This document shows, in pieces, positions 48,109 to 57,554 of a stretch of DNA of 64,000 nt. The notes under the pieces are model-generated. The model was not told where the DNA came from, did not search any database, and saw only the letters and a program-made list of their open reading frames with translations. Each line of letters opens with the position of its first letter. Within the stretch, counting starts at the first letter, position 1. The DNA is taken from the NCBI RefSeq assembly GCF_000020685.1, contig NC_012526.1, forward strand, positions 20,001 through 84,000. Direction: 5' to 3'. The translations under genes were made by a program, and so were the position numbers. This DNA comes from Deinococcus deserti VCD115 (GTDB lineage Bacteria; Deinococcota; Deinococci; Deinococcales; Deinococcaceae).

Positions 48109-50076
48109 TTACAGCACGCTCTTGACGACCTTCACCACATTCGGCACGCTGAAACCGAACTTCTCGAACAGCACCTTGGCCGGCGCGGAGGCCCCGAAGG
48201 TGTCCATGCCGATGACCGGGCCGCCCTGGGTCCATTCGTACCAGGGCGACTTGCTGGCGGCCTCGATGGCCACGCGCTTGACGCCAGGAGTCAGCACGCT
48301 GTCGCGGTAGCTGGCATCCTGCGCGCGGAAGACTTCCATGCATGGCATGCTGACCACGCGGGCGCCGATACCTTCAGCGGCCAATGCCTCGGCAGCGTCG
48401 AGCGCCAGGCTGACTTCACTGCCCGAGGCGATCAGAATGACCTGCGCGGCTGCGCCTTCGGGATCACGCAGCACGTAGGCGCCTTTTTTCACGCCAGCGT
48501 GGTTTCGGGGCAGAATCGGCAGGTCCTGGCGTGACAGGGCGATGGCGGTGGGGCCCTTGTCGTACTCCAGGGCCATCTGCCACGCGGCGGCCGTTTCGTT
48601 GGCGTCGGCCGGGCGGATCACGTGCGCGCCAGGCACGCTGCGCAGCATGGCCAACTGTTCAATCGGCTGGTGGGTGGGGCCGTCCTCGCCCAGGCCGATG
48701 GAGTCGTGAGTCAGCACGTACGTCACCGGCTGCATCTGAATGGCGCTCAGACGGAAAGCAGGCTTGAGGTAGTCCGCGAACACCAGGAAGGTGCCCACCA
48801 GCGGCCGGATGGCGCCGTACAGGCTCAGGCCGTTGCCGGCGGCAGCCATGCCGAACTCGCGCACGCCGAACAGCACGTTGCGTCCGCCCATCTGGCCGGC
48901 TTGCATCTCGCCGCCGTCCTTGATGGTGGTCTTGGTGCTTCCTGACAGGTCGGCGCTGCCGCCCATCAGCCCCGGCACGACCTTGGCCAGCGCGTTGATG
49001 ACCTCGCCGCTGGCGTTGCGGGTGGCGACCGCCTTGCCGCCGACCTCGTAACTGGGCAGCACGTCGGCGAGGTTGGCTGGCAGCTCACGGTTGAGCATGG
49101 CGTCCACTTCACGGCCCAGGTCGGGGTAGGCAGCGCGGTAGCCCTCCAGCAGCGCGTTCCACTCGGCTTCGTACTTCGCGCCGCGCTCGGTGGCGTCCAT
49201 GTGGGCGCGCACCTCATCCGGCACGGTGAAGGCAGGGTAATCCCAGCCGAGGGCCTGCTTGGTCTGCGCCACGCCCTCCTCGCCCAGCGGCTCGCCGTGG
49301 GCCTTGCTGGTGCCGGCGCGCGGGCTGCCGAATCCGATCACTGTGCGCACCTGAATCAGGCTGGGCTGCGCAGTGTTGGCCTTGGCTGCTGTAATCGCCT
49401 GACGAATCTGGTCCAGGTCGTTGCCGTCCTCGACGCGCAGCACTTCCCAGCCGTAGGACCGGAAGCGGGCAGCGGTGTCCTCGGACTCAGCCTTTTCGGT
49501 GGGGGTATCCAGCTGAATCTGGTTGTCGTCATGCAGCCAGATCAGTTTCCCCAGGCGCAGATGCCCGGCCAGTGCAGCGGCTTCGTGGTTGATGCCTTCC
49601 TGGAGGTCGCCATCACCCAGGATGGAGTACACGTGGTTGTCGAAAATGGGAAATTCAGGACGGTTGTAGCGCTCGGCAAGGTGCGCTTCGGCCATAGCCA
49701 GGCCAACGGTCATGGCCGCGCCCTGGCCCAGCGGCCCGGTGGTGGCGTCCAGACCTGGGGTGTGGAAGAACTCCGGATGGCCGGGGGTCTTGCTGCCCCA
49801 CTGGCGGAAGTTCTTCAGGTCCTCCATCGGCATGTCGTAGCCGGTCAGGTGCAAAAGACTGTAGATGAGCATGCTGGCATGTCCCGCCGACAGCACGAAG
49901 CGGTCGCGCCCGGCCCACTGGGACTGCTTCGGGTTGAAGCGCAGGAACTCCTGCCACACCACGTAGGCCATCGGGGCCATGCCCAGCGGCGCGCCAGGGT
50001 GGCCACTGTTGGCGGCCTGTACGGCATCGATAGACAGCGTGCGGATGGTGTTGATGCTCAGCTGCTCAGTTGACAT
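48109..50076 (-). CDS. tkt: Transketolase
   Basis: 655-aa thiamine-diphosphate enzyme of the non-oxidative pentose phosphate pathway, moving two-carbon units between sugar phosphates. Seen: [19 protein letters not shown] at the N-terminus, [20 protein letters not shown], ThDP-binding [36 protein letters not shown] and [20 protein letters not shown]. Normal length. The start ATG 50076 gives MSTEQLSIN and lies 7 nt after a -10 box TAGACT; a stronger promoter further upstream would give a long leader. Confidence 0.96.
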   Translation of the reverse strand: MSTEQLSINTIRTLSIDAVQAANSGHPGAPLGMAPMAYVVWQEFLRFNPKQSQWAGRDRFVLSAGHASMLIYSLLHLTGYDMPMEDLKNFRQWGSKTPGHPEFFHTPGLDATTGPLGQGAAMTVGLAMAEAHLAERYNRPEFPIFDNHVYSILGDGDLQEGINHEAAALAGHLRLGKLIWLHDDNQIQLDTPTEKAESEDTAARFRSYGWEVLRVEDGNDLDQIRQAITAAKANTAQPSLIQVRTVIGFGSPRAGTSKAHGEPLGEEGVAQTKQALGWDYPAFTVPDEVRAHMDATERGAKYEAEWNALLEGYRAAYPDLGREVDAMLNRELPANLADVLPSYEVGGKAVATRNASGEVINALAKVVPGLMGGSADLSGSTKTTIKDGGEMQAGQMGGRNVLFGVREFGMAAAGNGLSLYGAIRPLVGTFLVFADYLKPAFRLSAIQMQPVTYVLTHDSIGLGEDGPTHQPIEQLAMLRSVPGAHVIRPADANETAAAWQMALEYDKGPTAIALSRQDLPILPRNHAGVKKGAYVLRDPEGAAAQVILIASGSEVSLALDAAEALAAEGIGARVVSMPCMEVFRAQDASYRDSVLTPGVKRVAIEAASKSPWYEWTQGGPVIGMDTFGASAPAKVLFEKFGFSVPNVVKVVKSVL

Positions 50077-50083
50077 AAGCAGC

Positions 50084-50089
50084 AGTCTA
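50084..50089 (-). promoter_or_regulatory. Proximal -10 box TAGACT of tkt (leaderless)
   Basis: Minus strand TAGACT ends 7 nt before ATG 50076. Confidence 0.5.
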
Positions 50090-50153
50090 CCGGGCAGCCC
50101 CCGACTGGCGGGAAGGCACTCTACGCAACGCTGCGGGCACCCTCCGAAGCAAA

Positions 50154-50178
50154 CGCCCCCACCACAGGGGTAGGGGCG
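50154..50178 (-). terminator. Hairpin in the tkt leader, possible sRNA end
   Basis: Stem formed by CGCCCC...ACC and GGT...GGGGCG around a 5-nt loop; on the minus strand it is followed by TTTGCTTC. It could end a short RNA started at the upstream promoter. Confidence 0.35.
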
Positions 50179-50263
50179 CGGTCTGGTCTGAAGTTGGGGC
50201 TGCAACGAGTCCCTCCGGGCTGGGGAACAAGCACACCGATGGCGCTTCCATTCCGGTGAGAAC

Positions 50264-50292
50264 AGAATACGCCCCCCGCATAATCCCGTCAA
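50264..50292 (-). promoter_or_regulatory. Distal promoter upstream of tkt
   Basis: Minus strand -35 TTGACG (50292-50287), exactly 17-nt spacer, -10 TATTCT (50269-50264). It would start a transcript near 50257, giving a leader of about 180 nt before tkt. Confidence 0.6.
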
Positions 50293-50453
50293 TAGGTTAC
50301 GTGAATGAATTGTGAGTATAAGCTGGGTTGAATAGAAGGTGGTGCCGTTGGGAACGATAGCAAGTGGATCTGAATGAGCGTATATACACTTGTAAGCCAT
50401 TGTGCCTAGAGTCAGAAGTCGCGCTTTGTGGAGTGCTGCCGCAGCATGACGTT

Positions 50454-51380
50454 ATGCCTGTTGTTCACGACCACTCGGTACCCGGCCCATTGACGCTACG
50501 ACCCTTCCAGGATGCTGACGCGGGCGTAGTGGCCCGGCTGGTCACCGAAGGCGTGCGGGGACACTGGACCTATACCGAAGCGCAGTTCCGGGAGTCCCGG
50601 CACCCGGCACGCAGGCGGCTGGTGGCTGTCAGGGGAGACCAGATCGTCGCCACAGCCCATCTGTATCCCTTCGGGCCGGATACCCCGGACGCCCTGCGGC
50701 TGGACGTGGCCGGAGACCGGGCGGCCCTGACCCCGCTGTACCTCAGGCTGCTGGCCGAGCAGCCAGCTGGATTTTCGCGCCTGCTGGGCGTGACGCGTGA
50801 GGATTTCAGCGAGCAGATGGAACTGTTTGGGGCGGCAGGTTTCCGCAATGTTTGGCAGTCGTGGGGCGCACACCTTCAGCTGAGCAGCTTTGATTTCGAG
50901 AAGTTCCGGCCCCTGGAAGAACGCCTCTTTCTGCAGGGCTATGAGGCCGAGGAGCTTGACCCTGAGGCTCCAGACAGTGACTGGGACACGCTGGCGGCCC
51001 TGTACGCCCAGGGGGTGGCGGACGCCCCGCGCAATCCGACCACTCAGGCGCAGACATTGTCCACAAGGGAGCTGCGTGATCTTATCCGCCGGGAGGAGCA
51101 GGCTTTTGTGGTGCGTCTGCGCGGCGAAATCGTGGCGCTGACCCGCCTGACACCTCGTGGACGGGAGGTGGACAGTGAGATGACGGCGACCCATCCGTCC
51201 CACCGGGCACGCGGTCTGGCCACCCTGGTCAAGGCCCTCGCCCTGCAGTGGGCCCTGGAGCAGGGTTTTCACACCGCTGGAACCGGTGGAACGGTTCTGA
51301 ACCTGCCCATGCTGCGGGTCAATACCCGGCTTGGTTATCAGGTCGAGCGCATGTGGGTCACCTGGGAACGCCAGCTGTGA
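50454..51380 (+). CDS. GNAT-family N-acetyltransferase
   Basis: 308 aa. Two GNAT-like halves: residues 12-135 (LTLRPFQDADAGVVARLVTEG; RRLVAVRGDQIVATAHLYPFG) lack a clear acetyl-CoA loop, while the C-terminal half has VRLRGEIVALTRLT and the acetyl-CoA motif ATHPSHRARGLATLVKALALQWALEQG followed by NLPMLRVNTRLGYQ. Such double-GNAT proteins often keep one active domain. ATG 50454 is the first start giving the domain intact; no good ribosome binding site is visible. The substrate is unknown. Confidence 0.82.
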   Translation: MPVVHDHSVPGPLTLRPFQDADAGVVARLVTEGVRGHWTYTEAQFRESRHPARRRLVAVRGDQIVATAHLYPFGPDTPDALRLDVAGDRAALTPLYLRLLAEQPAGFSRLLGVTREDFSEQMELFGAAGFRNVWQSWGAHLQLSSFDFEKFRPLEERLFLQGYEAEELDPEAPDSDWDTLAALYAQGVADAPRNPTTQAQTLSTRELRDLIRREEQAFVVRLRGEIVALTRLTPRGREVDSEMTATHPSHRARGLATLVKALALQWALEQGFHTAGTGGTVLNLPMLRVNTRLGYQVERMWVTWERQL

Positions 51381-51384
51381 CAGG

Positions 51385-51840
51385 CTATTTTTTTGTTTCA
51401 GTTGCGTACTGGGCGATGCCTCCAGCCTTTTCATAGGCGGCGCGCAGTTCCTTCTCAGCGGTCCTGGGGTGGCTTTCCCTTTCTCCAGGCAGCGTGCGCG
51501 CAAACACTTCCAGGACGTCGCTGTAGCCGTCGCCGTCCGCATCTCCCTCTGAAGCCAGCAGGGTATGCAGCACCACCGGGAACTTCGTGTGTTTCCCGGC
51601 CTGTGCGTCGGCCCGGAAAGAAGCCCGGATGGCTTCACCGAACGGATTCCAGGGTGCACCGCCTGTGGCCTTGACGTGACAGTAGGTGCAGGGCACGACC
51701 CGGCGGTCCAGAGCCCACAGCGGGTTGTCGCGGTCATACCGGAACTGCTGGGCAGCCTGCTTGCGGTAGGTGGGCAGGGCCAGGGCGGCGGGAACGCTCA
51801 GAAGGGTCAGGACAGTCAGCGCTGTGCCCAGGAGTCTCAC
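51385..51840 (-). CDS. Small exported protein with CxxCH haem motif and calcium-binding-like loop
   Basis: 151 aa. GTG 51840 is chosen because AGGTGG lies 4-5 nt upstream and the protein then starts with a signal peptide (MRLLGTALTVLTLLSVPAAL then ALP); GTG 51864 is a longer alternative overlapping the upstream stop. A c-type haem motif CTYCH is at Cys51-His55, and DADGDGYSDVLE at 100-111 is an EF-hand/thrombospondin-type calcium loop. It lies at the end of the DUF1800-DUF1501 unit, suggesting all three are exported together. Confidence 0.72.
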   Translation of the reverse strand: MRLLGTALTVLTLLSVPAALALPTYRKQAAQQFRYDRDNPLWALDRRVVPCTYCHVKATGGAPWNPFGEAIRASFRADAQAGKHTKFPVVLHTLLASEGDADGDGYSDVLEVFARTLPGERESHPRTAEKELRAAYEKAGGIAQYATETKK

Positions 51841-51851
51841 GTGGTCCACCT

Positions 51852-53030
51852 TCACGCCAGCCACTGCGGTCCTGGAAAGTTTCCGCCCAGGATGGCGCGG
51901 GCGTCCAGATCCAGCCAGCGGGTCAGGGCCCCTTCGTAGACCCCACGGAAGTCCTGCTTGTAGCGGATATCGCCGTCGCTGAGGTTTTCCAGGTCCGGAC
52001 TGTCGCCGTGAATGCCGCCGCGCACACTCTTGCCCAGGGCGAACATCACGCTGCCTTTGCCGTGGTCGGTCCCGGCACTGTCGTTTTCCGCAACCCGGCG
52101 CCCGAACTCGGAAAAGCCCATCACGATGACCCCATCGGCCAGGCCCTGCCGTTCCAGGTCGGCCTGGAAGGCGCTTAATCCGCCGGCCAGAATTCCCAGC
52201 AGCTCGTCCTGATCCGCGCGCTGACCGGCGTGAGTGTCGAAGCCGCCCAGGGAGACATACAGCACGCGTTGGCCCACACCAGCGGCGATCAGGCGAGCTG
52301 CGTCACGCAGCTGACTTGCAAACCGGCCCTCGGGGTATGTGGCACCGGCCTTGTATTTCTGGACATTCTGCTGCACGCGGGCAGTGTTGGCCATCATCTG
52401 GCGGGTGGCGCGCGACAGATACTCGGCTTCACCACGGCGTGGCGTATTCAGCATGCTCTCGAAGGCACCCTCCAGGCCCTGCGGCAGCTTGACCTGAAAG
52501 CCGTCCACGGTTTCGATGCTGGGCAGGCTGAACTCGCTGGCCCGCAAGGCCTGCGGGGTGGTGCCGCCTACGTTGCTGGCGCAGAAGGGATCTCCGATCT
52601 TCTCGGCCAAGCGGCCAATCCAGCCGTCTCCCTGAGCCTGCGTGGGATCGGCGGTGTGCCAGATGGCCATGCTGGCAAAGTGGCTGCGGTTGGGGTTGGG
52701 GTACCCCACGTTTTCCATCCAGGCGAACTGCCCGGCGTCCCACAGCGGCATGAGAGGTTTCAGGGCCGGGTGCATGCCCAGGTCGGGCGTAAGAGTCAGG
52801 ACGTCCTTTTTCGGAATGGCGATCGTCGGGCGCGCGGCGTAGTAGGCGCCGTTGCTGTAGGGAATCAGGGTATTCAGGCCGTCGTTGCCGCCGGTAAGCT
52901 GAATCACCACCAGGGTTTTGGTGCCGTTGCCCTGCGCCTGGGCCGCGGCGCGTGCCAGAAAGCCGGGCATGCCGCTGGTGGCGGCCACAGCCAGCGCGGA
53001 GTACTTCAGAAAGTCACGTCGTGTCGTCAT
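51852..53030 (-). CDS. DUF1501-family Tat-exported protein
   Basis: 392 aa. Twin-arginine signal [21 protein letters not shown] at the N-terminus. The family core is clear: [27 protein letters not shown]-like [50 protein letters not shown]1501 has an alkaline-phosphatase/sulfatase-like fold and is nearly always next to DUF1800, as here (18 bp apart). Substrate unknown. Confidence 0.9.
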   Translation of the reverse strand: MTTRRDFLKYSALAVAATSGMPGFLARAAAQAQGNGTKTLVVIQLTGGNDGLNTLIPYSNGAYYAARPTIAIPKKDVLTLTPDLGMHPALKPLMPLWDAGQFAWMENVGYPNPNRSHFASMAIWHTADPTQAQGDGWIGRLAEKIGDPFCASNVGGTTPQALRASEFSLPSIETVDGFQVKLPQGLEGAFESMLNTPRRGEAEYLSRATRQMMANTARVQQNVQKYKAGATYPEGRFASQLRDAARLIAAGVGQRVLYVSLGGFDTHAGQRADQDELLGILAGGLSAFQADLERQGLADGVIVMGFSEFGRRVAENDSAGTDHGKGSVMFALGKSVRGGIHGDSPDLENLSDGDIRYKQDFRGVYEGALTRWLDLDARAILGGNFPGPQWLA

Positions 53031-53048
53031 GGCTGCGTTCCTCCGCGC

Positions 53049-54308
53049 TCAGGCGAGCTGAAATTCCGGACTGATCAGGGTCAGGTAGGTGCGCTGGCGG
53101 TCATTCAGGCGTTCGGTGCCGGGCAGCGGCGTTTCGCGGCCCAGCAGCGCCAGCGGTGTGGGCGCCGTTTCCAGCTTCGGGGCATTGCCGCTCAGCGTCA
53201 GGCTGGCCGCCACCTGCATGCGGGTCAGCAGGGCGGTGTCGTTGATCCATTCCCGTCCTCCGTCCCAGCCCTTGACCGTGTCGGGCTGCAGCAGAAACTG
53301 GCCCATCTTGCCGGCGGTCTGCGCCAGATTCAGAAGCTGTTTGGGTTCCAGGGGTGGCTGTCCCAGCGTCCGCAGCGCGCCGACGATGAAGGCGACCGGA
53401 CCACGGATGATGCTCGCGCGCTGAGTATAGAAGTGGTCACTGGCAAGCAGCTCCTCCAGCACGGCGCGGACGTTGCCGTGCGTTCTTCGGAAGGTCTCGG
53501 CGCTGGCCGCCACGGCCGCCGGGTCCGGCTCGTCGGCGATAAAGGCACGGTGCAGCTTGCGGGCGACAAAAGCGGCGGTCGCGGGATGAGTCGCGGCGAT
53601 CCGGACGACGTCCTCGCCCCTCAGGTTCCCGCTCTGACCCAGGTACGTCTTGCGGCCTCCGTCGTGCTCTCTGGAAATGAAGAAATATTCCGAGGCCTCC
53701 AGAAACTTCTGATTGCCGCGCCCGCCCCTGAAGGTCCAGCCGGTCAGGGCGCGGGCGCCTTCCTGTACGTCCTTCTCGGTATAAGGGCCGATGCCGGTGG
53801 TGAATAGTTCCAGCAGTTCGCGGCTGAAGTTCTCGTTCGGCCTGCCCTTGCGGTTCTGGTCCGCGTCGAGGTAACGCAGCATCGCAGGGGACTGCGCCAC
53901 TTCCAGGGTGAACCGGGCGAAATCGGTGGTGGCCGCGTGGCGGCGCAGCAGGGCCAGGTACTCCGCAAGCACCGGCACGTTGCGTACCTTGTCGGTGCCG
54001 ACCACAAAATGGTTGCTCCAGGTCAGCGTCAGCAACTCGCGAAGGGGGTGAGGACCGTACAGCAGTTCGTACAGCCAGGCTGCCCGCGTGAGTTGAACCC
54101 CGGCGAAGGGTGTGGCGGCCTGTGCAGGGTCAAAGGGATTGCCGGAGGCACGGTCCTGACCGAAGTTCAGGTGATGGCGGGCGACCGCGCGGGCGTCCTT
54201 GCCGGCCAGGGCGCGGATCTGCGCGTCGGTCGCGCCGAACGCCGTGCGCCGCAGAAAGTGCGCGGCGTCCTCGGCGCTGAGGGGGCGGGTGTAGGGAGTA
54301 AGGGACAT
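53049..54308 (-). CDS. DUF1800-family protein
   Basis: 419 aa. DUF1800 pattern: [23 protein letters not shown] at the N-terminus, [58 protein letters not shown] and [17 protein letters not shown]. These proteins accompany DUF1501 proteins and are thought to act in the envelope. No signal peptide is obvious. First gene of the three-gene unit with DUF1501 and the CxxCH protein. Confidence 0.9.
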   Translation of the reverse strand: MSLTPYTRPLSAEDAAHFLRRTAFGATDAQIRALAGKDARAVARHHLNFGQDRASGNPFDPAQAATPFAGVQLTRAAWLYELLYGPHPLRELLTLTWSNHFVVGTDKVRNVPVLAEYLALLRRHAATTDFARFTLEVAQSPAMLRYLDADQNRKGRPNENFSRELLELFTTGIGPYTEKDVQEGARALTGWTFRGGRGNQKFLEASEYFFISREHDGGRKTYLGQSGNLRGEDVVRIAATHPATAAFVARKLHRAFIADEPDPAAVAASAETFRRTHGNVRAVLEELLASDHFYTQRASIIRGPVAFIVGALRTLGQPPLEPKQLLNLAQTAGKMGQFLLQPDTVKGWDGGREWINDTALLTRMQVAASLTLSGNAPKLETAPTPLALLGRETPLPGTERLNDRQRTYLTLISPEFQLA

Positions 54309-54350
54309 GCGGACTCCTGCAAGGGGAAATGAAGGTCAATTGAGACGGGT

Positions 54351-55127
54351 CTACGGATTGGAGTCAGCGGGAGTCACAAAAGTTCCCAGGGTCTCCGGAT
54401 TCACCTGCTGTACCCTCGAGAGCGCTTCGTGCAGCGCACTTTGCGGCAGGGTACCCACCAGCCACAGCCACTGGACGCCGACCTTCCGGGAGGCGACGCC
54501 CGGAGCCACCTGCACGCCGCGCGGCGCAGCCACCAGGGCCAGCACGTTCAGGCCGTCCGAAAGCGTTACGGTCCAGCGCAGGTCCTGACGCTGAACGTCC
54601 ACTGGCACGAATCCCGGAGGCAGACGCAGCCCCGGCAGGGCCCGCATCAGTGCACCGCGCAGACCGGCAGGCAGGGCCGGTACCGGGCGGGTGACTTTTG
54701 CCGGGGTAGGATTGACCTTCGTAAAGGACGCCCGCCGCGCCAGGGTGCCGTCAGCCAGCCGTTCCTCGAAGGCCAGGGGCACATTCCAGGCACTGTCGAC
54801 CCATAGGGTCCAGTGCCCTGCCGTGGCGTTATGTGGGGTCAGGTCGTAGCGCGTGACGGCGCGGTCCGCCACGCTCTCCGGCACCGCGCGGCTGACCGTG
54901 AAGTTCCGTGCTATCAGTGCGGGGCGGAACGGCACGGCTGGCAACTGCGCCGCACGCCGCGCCGGACTGGCCTGCGGCGGGAAGTTCACGGTGACTTCCA
55001 CATGTCCGCGTGCTGCCAGGGCACGGGCGCGCTTCAGCGCCAGAAGCAGATTGTCCATGCTGGTTGCCGCCGCCGGGCTGCCTGTCAGGATCAGGGCAGC
55101 GCTGACCAGCCATGACACGCGCCTCAC
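54351..55127 (-). CDS. RseB-like exported regulatory protein (sigma operon)
   Basis: 258 aa. Signal peptide about residues 1-21 (VSWLVSAALILTGSPAAAT). The rest resembles an outer-membrane-lipoprotein-sorting/RseB-type beta fold: TRYDLTPHNATAGHWTLWVDSAWNVPLAFEERLADGTLARRASFTKV, then a C-terminal domain RLPPGFVPVDVQRQ. RseB-type proteins sense envelope damage for ECF sigma factors. The GTG start 55127 overlaps the stop of the membrane partner (GTGA). It is called by fold resemblance and operon context, so family assignment is tentative. Confidence 0.65.
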   Translation of the reverse strand: MRRVSWLVSAALILTGSPAAATSMDNLLLALKRARALAARGHVEVTVNFPPQASPARRAAQLPAVPFRPALIARNFTVSRAVPESVADRAVTRYDLTPHNATAGHWTLWVDSAWNVPLAFEERLADGTLARRASFTKVNPTPAKVTRPVPALPAGLRGALMRALPGLRLPPGFVPVDVQRQDLRWTVTLSDGLNVLALVAAPRGVQVAPGVASRKVGVQWLWLVGTLPQSALHEALSRVQQVNPETLGTFVTPADSNP

Positions 55128-55417
55128 CAGTCTTCTCCCAGCGCATCCTGGTAGGCCGCGTACGCGGCGCTGCTGGGCAGTTCGGGGGCCGCTGGCCTCA
55201 GCACGCTCACGCCAGTCACGACCGCTGCTGCCAAGGCCAGCAGGGCTGAAAACCAGCCGGTGTGCCGGCGCCGGGCCTGAGTCTGACGGGCGCGGTGGCC
55301 GGTCAGGAAACGCTCGGCCGCGCCGCTGTCCTGTGCGCTCAGGGCGCGGGCCTGGGCAAACAGGCGGTCGAGTTCGGAATCAGGGGAGAGGCTCATCCGT
55401 GGATCTGCTCCTTTCAT
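55124..55417 (-). CDS. Putative membrane anti-sigma partner
   Basis: 97 aa from ATG 55417, which overlaps the sigma factor stop (ATGA); ATG 55396 is an alternative. One membrane segment at about residues 56-76 ([21 protein letters not shown]) separates an N-terminal cytoplasmic charged part ([27 protein letters not shown]) from a short outer tail. No HxxxCxxC zinc motif is present. Position between an ECF sigma factor and an RseB-like gene points to an anti-sigma role. Confidence 0.65.
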   Translation of the reverse strand: MKGADPRMSLSPDSELDRLFAQARALSAQDSGAAERFLTGHRARQTQARRRHTGWFSALLALAAAVVTGVSVLRPAAPELPSSAAYAAYQDALGEDW

Positions 55418-56022
55418 GGCGTGATGCCGGCGCGGGTCAGCCACGCACGCAGGGCAGCGCGGCCCCGGTTGATACGGCTCTTGACGGTGCCCAGTTCGGT
55501 ACCGGTCACGGCGGCAATCTCGGCGTAGTCCAGACCGGCTATCTCGCGCAGGGTGAGAGCTTCACGCTGCTCGGCGCTCAGGCTCTGCAGGCCGGCGGCC
55601 AGACGTGCGCGCAGCTGCGCCTGCTCGCTGGCGCGGACCGGATCGTGCGGCGCGGCCAGCTCAGGGCCGTCGTCCAGGGCCAGGGTGGCCCGGGTGCGCA
55701 GGGCCCGGGCACAGGCGTTCAGGGTGATGCGGTGCAGCCAGGTACTGAAACTGGCCTCGCCACGGAAGCCCTTCAGATTCTGGTGAACCGAGATAAACAC
55801 CTCCTGAACCACATCGTCGGCGGCACCCGGTCCCACCGTGCTGGCCGCCAGCCGGTGAACCGACGCGGCGTGCCGCCTCACCAGTTCCTCAAAGGCGCGT
55901 TCATCACGCACGGCAAGGCGGACCAGATCGGCGTCGGCCAGGCTGGTCCGGGCCAGGGGAAAAAGGGCATCACTCAAGGTCACCTCATACCTTAGAGGTG
56001 ACACACCCTTTAAAAGTTCCAT
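55414..56022 (-). CDS. ECF-type RNA polymerase sigma factor
   Basis: 202 aa. Region 2 is visible at about residues 28-95 ([62 protein letters not shown]), region 4 at about 140-195 ([47 protein letters not shown]). Two starts are possible: ATG 56022 after GGGAG, or GTG 55983 after AAGG. It is the first gene of a sigma / membrane partner / RseB-like operon, 25 bp from the divergent mntR gene. Confidence 0.92.
   Translation of the reverse strand: MELLKGVSPLRYEVTLSDALFPLARTSLADADLVRLAVRDERAFEELVRRHAASVHRLAASTVGPGAADDVVQEVFISVHQNLKGFRGEASFSTWLHRITLNACARALRTRATLALDDGPELAAPHDPVRASEQAQLRARLAAGLQSLSAEQREALTLREIAGLDYAEIAAVTGTELGTVKSRINRGRAALRAWLTRAGITP
55979..56002. repeat. Inverted repeat near the ECF sigma start
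   Basis: GTCACCTC and GAGGTGAC, perfect 8-bp arms around ATACCTTA. It overlaps the beginning of the sigma gene and sits 46 bp upstream of mntR; it could be an operator for MntR or another regulator. Confidence 0.4.
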
Positions 56023-56035
56023 CTCTGTCTCCCAT

Positions 56036-56041
56036 TAGACT
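56036..56041 (+). promoter_or_regulatory. -10 box TAGACT of mntR (leaderless)
   Basis: TAGACT ends 6 nt before ATG 56048. Confidence 0.55.
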
Positions 56042-56047
56042 GAGGGC

Positions 56048-56725
56048 ATGACGGCGCGCGCCCTGTCCCCCTCTGCCGAGGATTACCTCAAGCACCTGTA
56101 TGTCCTCGGGCAAGGCAGCCACCTTCAGGGCGGTAAGGTCAGCACCCAGGCCCTGGCCGACGTGCTGGAGGTTGCGCCCGCCAGCGTCACCGGCATGCTG
56201 CGCAAGCTGACCGAGCAGGGCCTCGTCTCCCATGCACCGTACCAGGGGGCCCGCCTGACTGCTGAAGGTGAGAGGGTTGCCCTGGAGGTGCTGCGCCATC
56301 ACCGGCTGCTGGAACTGTTTCTGCACCGGGCGCTGGGGGTACCGCTTGACGAGGTTCACGATGAAGCCGAGCGTCTGGAGCACGCACTGAGCGAAAAGCT
56401 CGAGGCCCGGATTGCCGCGTGGCTGGGCGATCCCACCCATGATCCGCACGGTGATCCGATTCCTACTCTGGGCGGTGAACTGCCCGAGCGGGCCGAGCGC
56501 CGGCTCTCACAGCTGGCAGTCGGCGACCGCGCGGTGGTGGCCCGTGTGCCGGACGGCGACGCCGATCAACTGCGTGCTCTGGTGGCTGTGGACCTGACTC
56601 CCGGCGCCGTCCTGGAAGTTCTGAGTGTAGACGTCGCTCTGGGCACACTGACAGCTGAGGTCAGAGGCCATACCCTGACCCTGGCGCTGGCCGTGGCTGC
56701 GCAGGTACAGGTGCACGCTCCCTGA
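56048..56725 (+). CDS. mntR: Manganese-type DtxR/MntR-family metalloregulator
   Basis: 225-aa metal-dependent repressor. Winged helix at residues 8-70 ([38 protein letters not shown]), dimerisation domain [13 protein letters not shown] and [23 protein letters not shown], and a C-terminal SH3-like domain from about residue 150. Metal-binding positions read Asp12 (Met in DtxR) and Glu108 (Cys in DtxR), with Glu111/His112: the manganese-selective pattern of MntR. Its stop codon lies inside a terminator hairpin. Target genes are not visible in the window. Confidence 0.9.
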   Translation: MTARALSPSAEDYLKHLYVLGQGSHLQGGKVSTQALADVLEVAPASVTGMLRKLTEQGLVSHAPYQGARLTAEGERVALEVLRHHRLLELFLHRALGVPLDEVHDEAERLEHALSEKLEARIAAWLGDPTHDPHGDPIPTLGGELPERAERRLSQLAVGDRAVVARVPDGDADQLRALVAVDLTPGAVLEVLSVDVALGTLTAEVRGHTLTLALAVAAQVQVHAP

Positions 56726-56744
56726 GGTGATCCTCAGGGAGCGT
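56715..56744 (+). terminator. Terminator hairpin overlapping the mntR stop codon
   Basis: Perfect 13-bp stem (ACGCTCCCTGAGG / CCTCAGGGAGCGT) with a 4-nt loop; the TGA stop (56723-56725) is in the left arm. Confidence 0.6.
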
Positions 56745-56762
56745 CAGTAAGTTCTCTACCTG

Positions 56763-57530
56763 TCAGGAGCGGTCAGGCACGGCGCAATTGCCGTCCTCGC
56801 AACCGTCACCAGCTTCACCCAGCAGGGTCAGAGGTGCGGGGTTCGTCTCCTGCCACACCTGATTCAGCGCACCCAGCAGCACACTCGCGTCCTGCGCGCC
56901 GCTGACGCCATATTTGCCGCCCAGCACAAAGAACGGCACGCCGTTGATGCCCAGAGCGTGGGCCTGTGCTTCATCCTGACGCACAGCCTGAGCATAGGTG
57001 CCGGCTTCCAGAGCGGTGCGCACTTCAGCGGCGTCCAGTCCGACCTCCTGGCCCAGGCGCACCAGGGTCTCGATCTCGCCGATATGCTCGCCCTGGGTCA
57101 GGTAGGCCAGCAGCAGGCGTTCTTTCATCTGGTCCTGAAGCCCATGCTCACTGGCCAGATGAATCAGCTGGTGGGCCAGGAAGGTGTTGGTCATGCGGGT
57201 GCGCTCAAAATGGTATTCCAGGCCGTCGGTGGCGGCCACGCGGGTCATGTTGTCCATCATGCCCTGGGCGTCTTCGATGCTGCGGCCATACTTGCGCGCC
57301 AGATGCTCGGGCATACTCAGCGGCTGCTCCACGGGCGCAGAGGGATCAAGCTCGAAGCTGTGCCAGACCACCTGCACAGCGTCCCGCTGAGGAAAGCGCT
57401 CCAGGGCAGCTTCCAGACGCCGCTTGCCGATATGGCACCACGGACAGGCGATATCCGACCAGATGTCCACCCGCAGCTGAGCCGGAGCTGTGGGAGCAAA
57501 CAGGGAAGCTGGAGAGGCATGAGTCGTCAT
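56763..57530 (-). CDS. frnE: FrnE-family DsbA-like disulfide oxidoreductase
   Basis: 255-aa thioredoxin-fold protein from ATG 57530. Active site CPWC at Cys29/Cys32 (SDIACPWCHIGKRRLE) followed by VQVVWHSFELDPSAP and an alpha-helical insertion, with the cis-Pro loop in INGVPFFVLGGKYGVSGAQ. The C-terminus carries a second pair, Cys244/Cys249 in GCEDGNC (CX4C). D. radiodurans FrnE was reported to use both CXXC and CX4C and to contribute to oxidative-stress tolerance; the same arrangement is seen here. No export signal, so the protein is predicted cytoplasmic. Confidence 0.92.
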   Translation of the reverse strand: MTTHASPASLFAPTAPAQLRVDIWSDIACPWCHIGKRRLEAALERFPQRDAVQVVWHSFELDPSAPVEQPLSMPEHLARKYGRSIEDAQGMMDNMTRVAATDGLEYHFERTRMTNTFLAHQLIHLASEHGLQDQMKERLLLAYLTQGEHIGEIETLVRLGQEVGLDAAEVRTALEAGTYAQAVRQDEAQAHALGINGVPFFVLGGKYGVSGAQDASVLLGALNQVWQETNPAPLTLLGEAGDGCEDGNCAVPDRS

Positions 57531-57554
57531 GCCCCTACTCTGCCATGCTTTACA

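Larger units (their letters stand above)
50077..50453. other. Divergent region between tkt and the GNAT gene
   Basis: No protein-coding gene supported. On the minus strand it has a promoter at 50264-50292, a hairpin at 50154-50178 followed by a short T-rich stretch, and the leaderless -10 of tkt at 50084-50089. The plus-strand half is AT-rich (50290-50400) and must contain the GNAT promoter. Confidence 0.45.
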
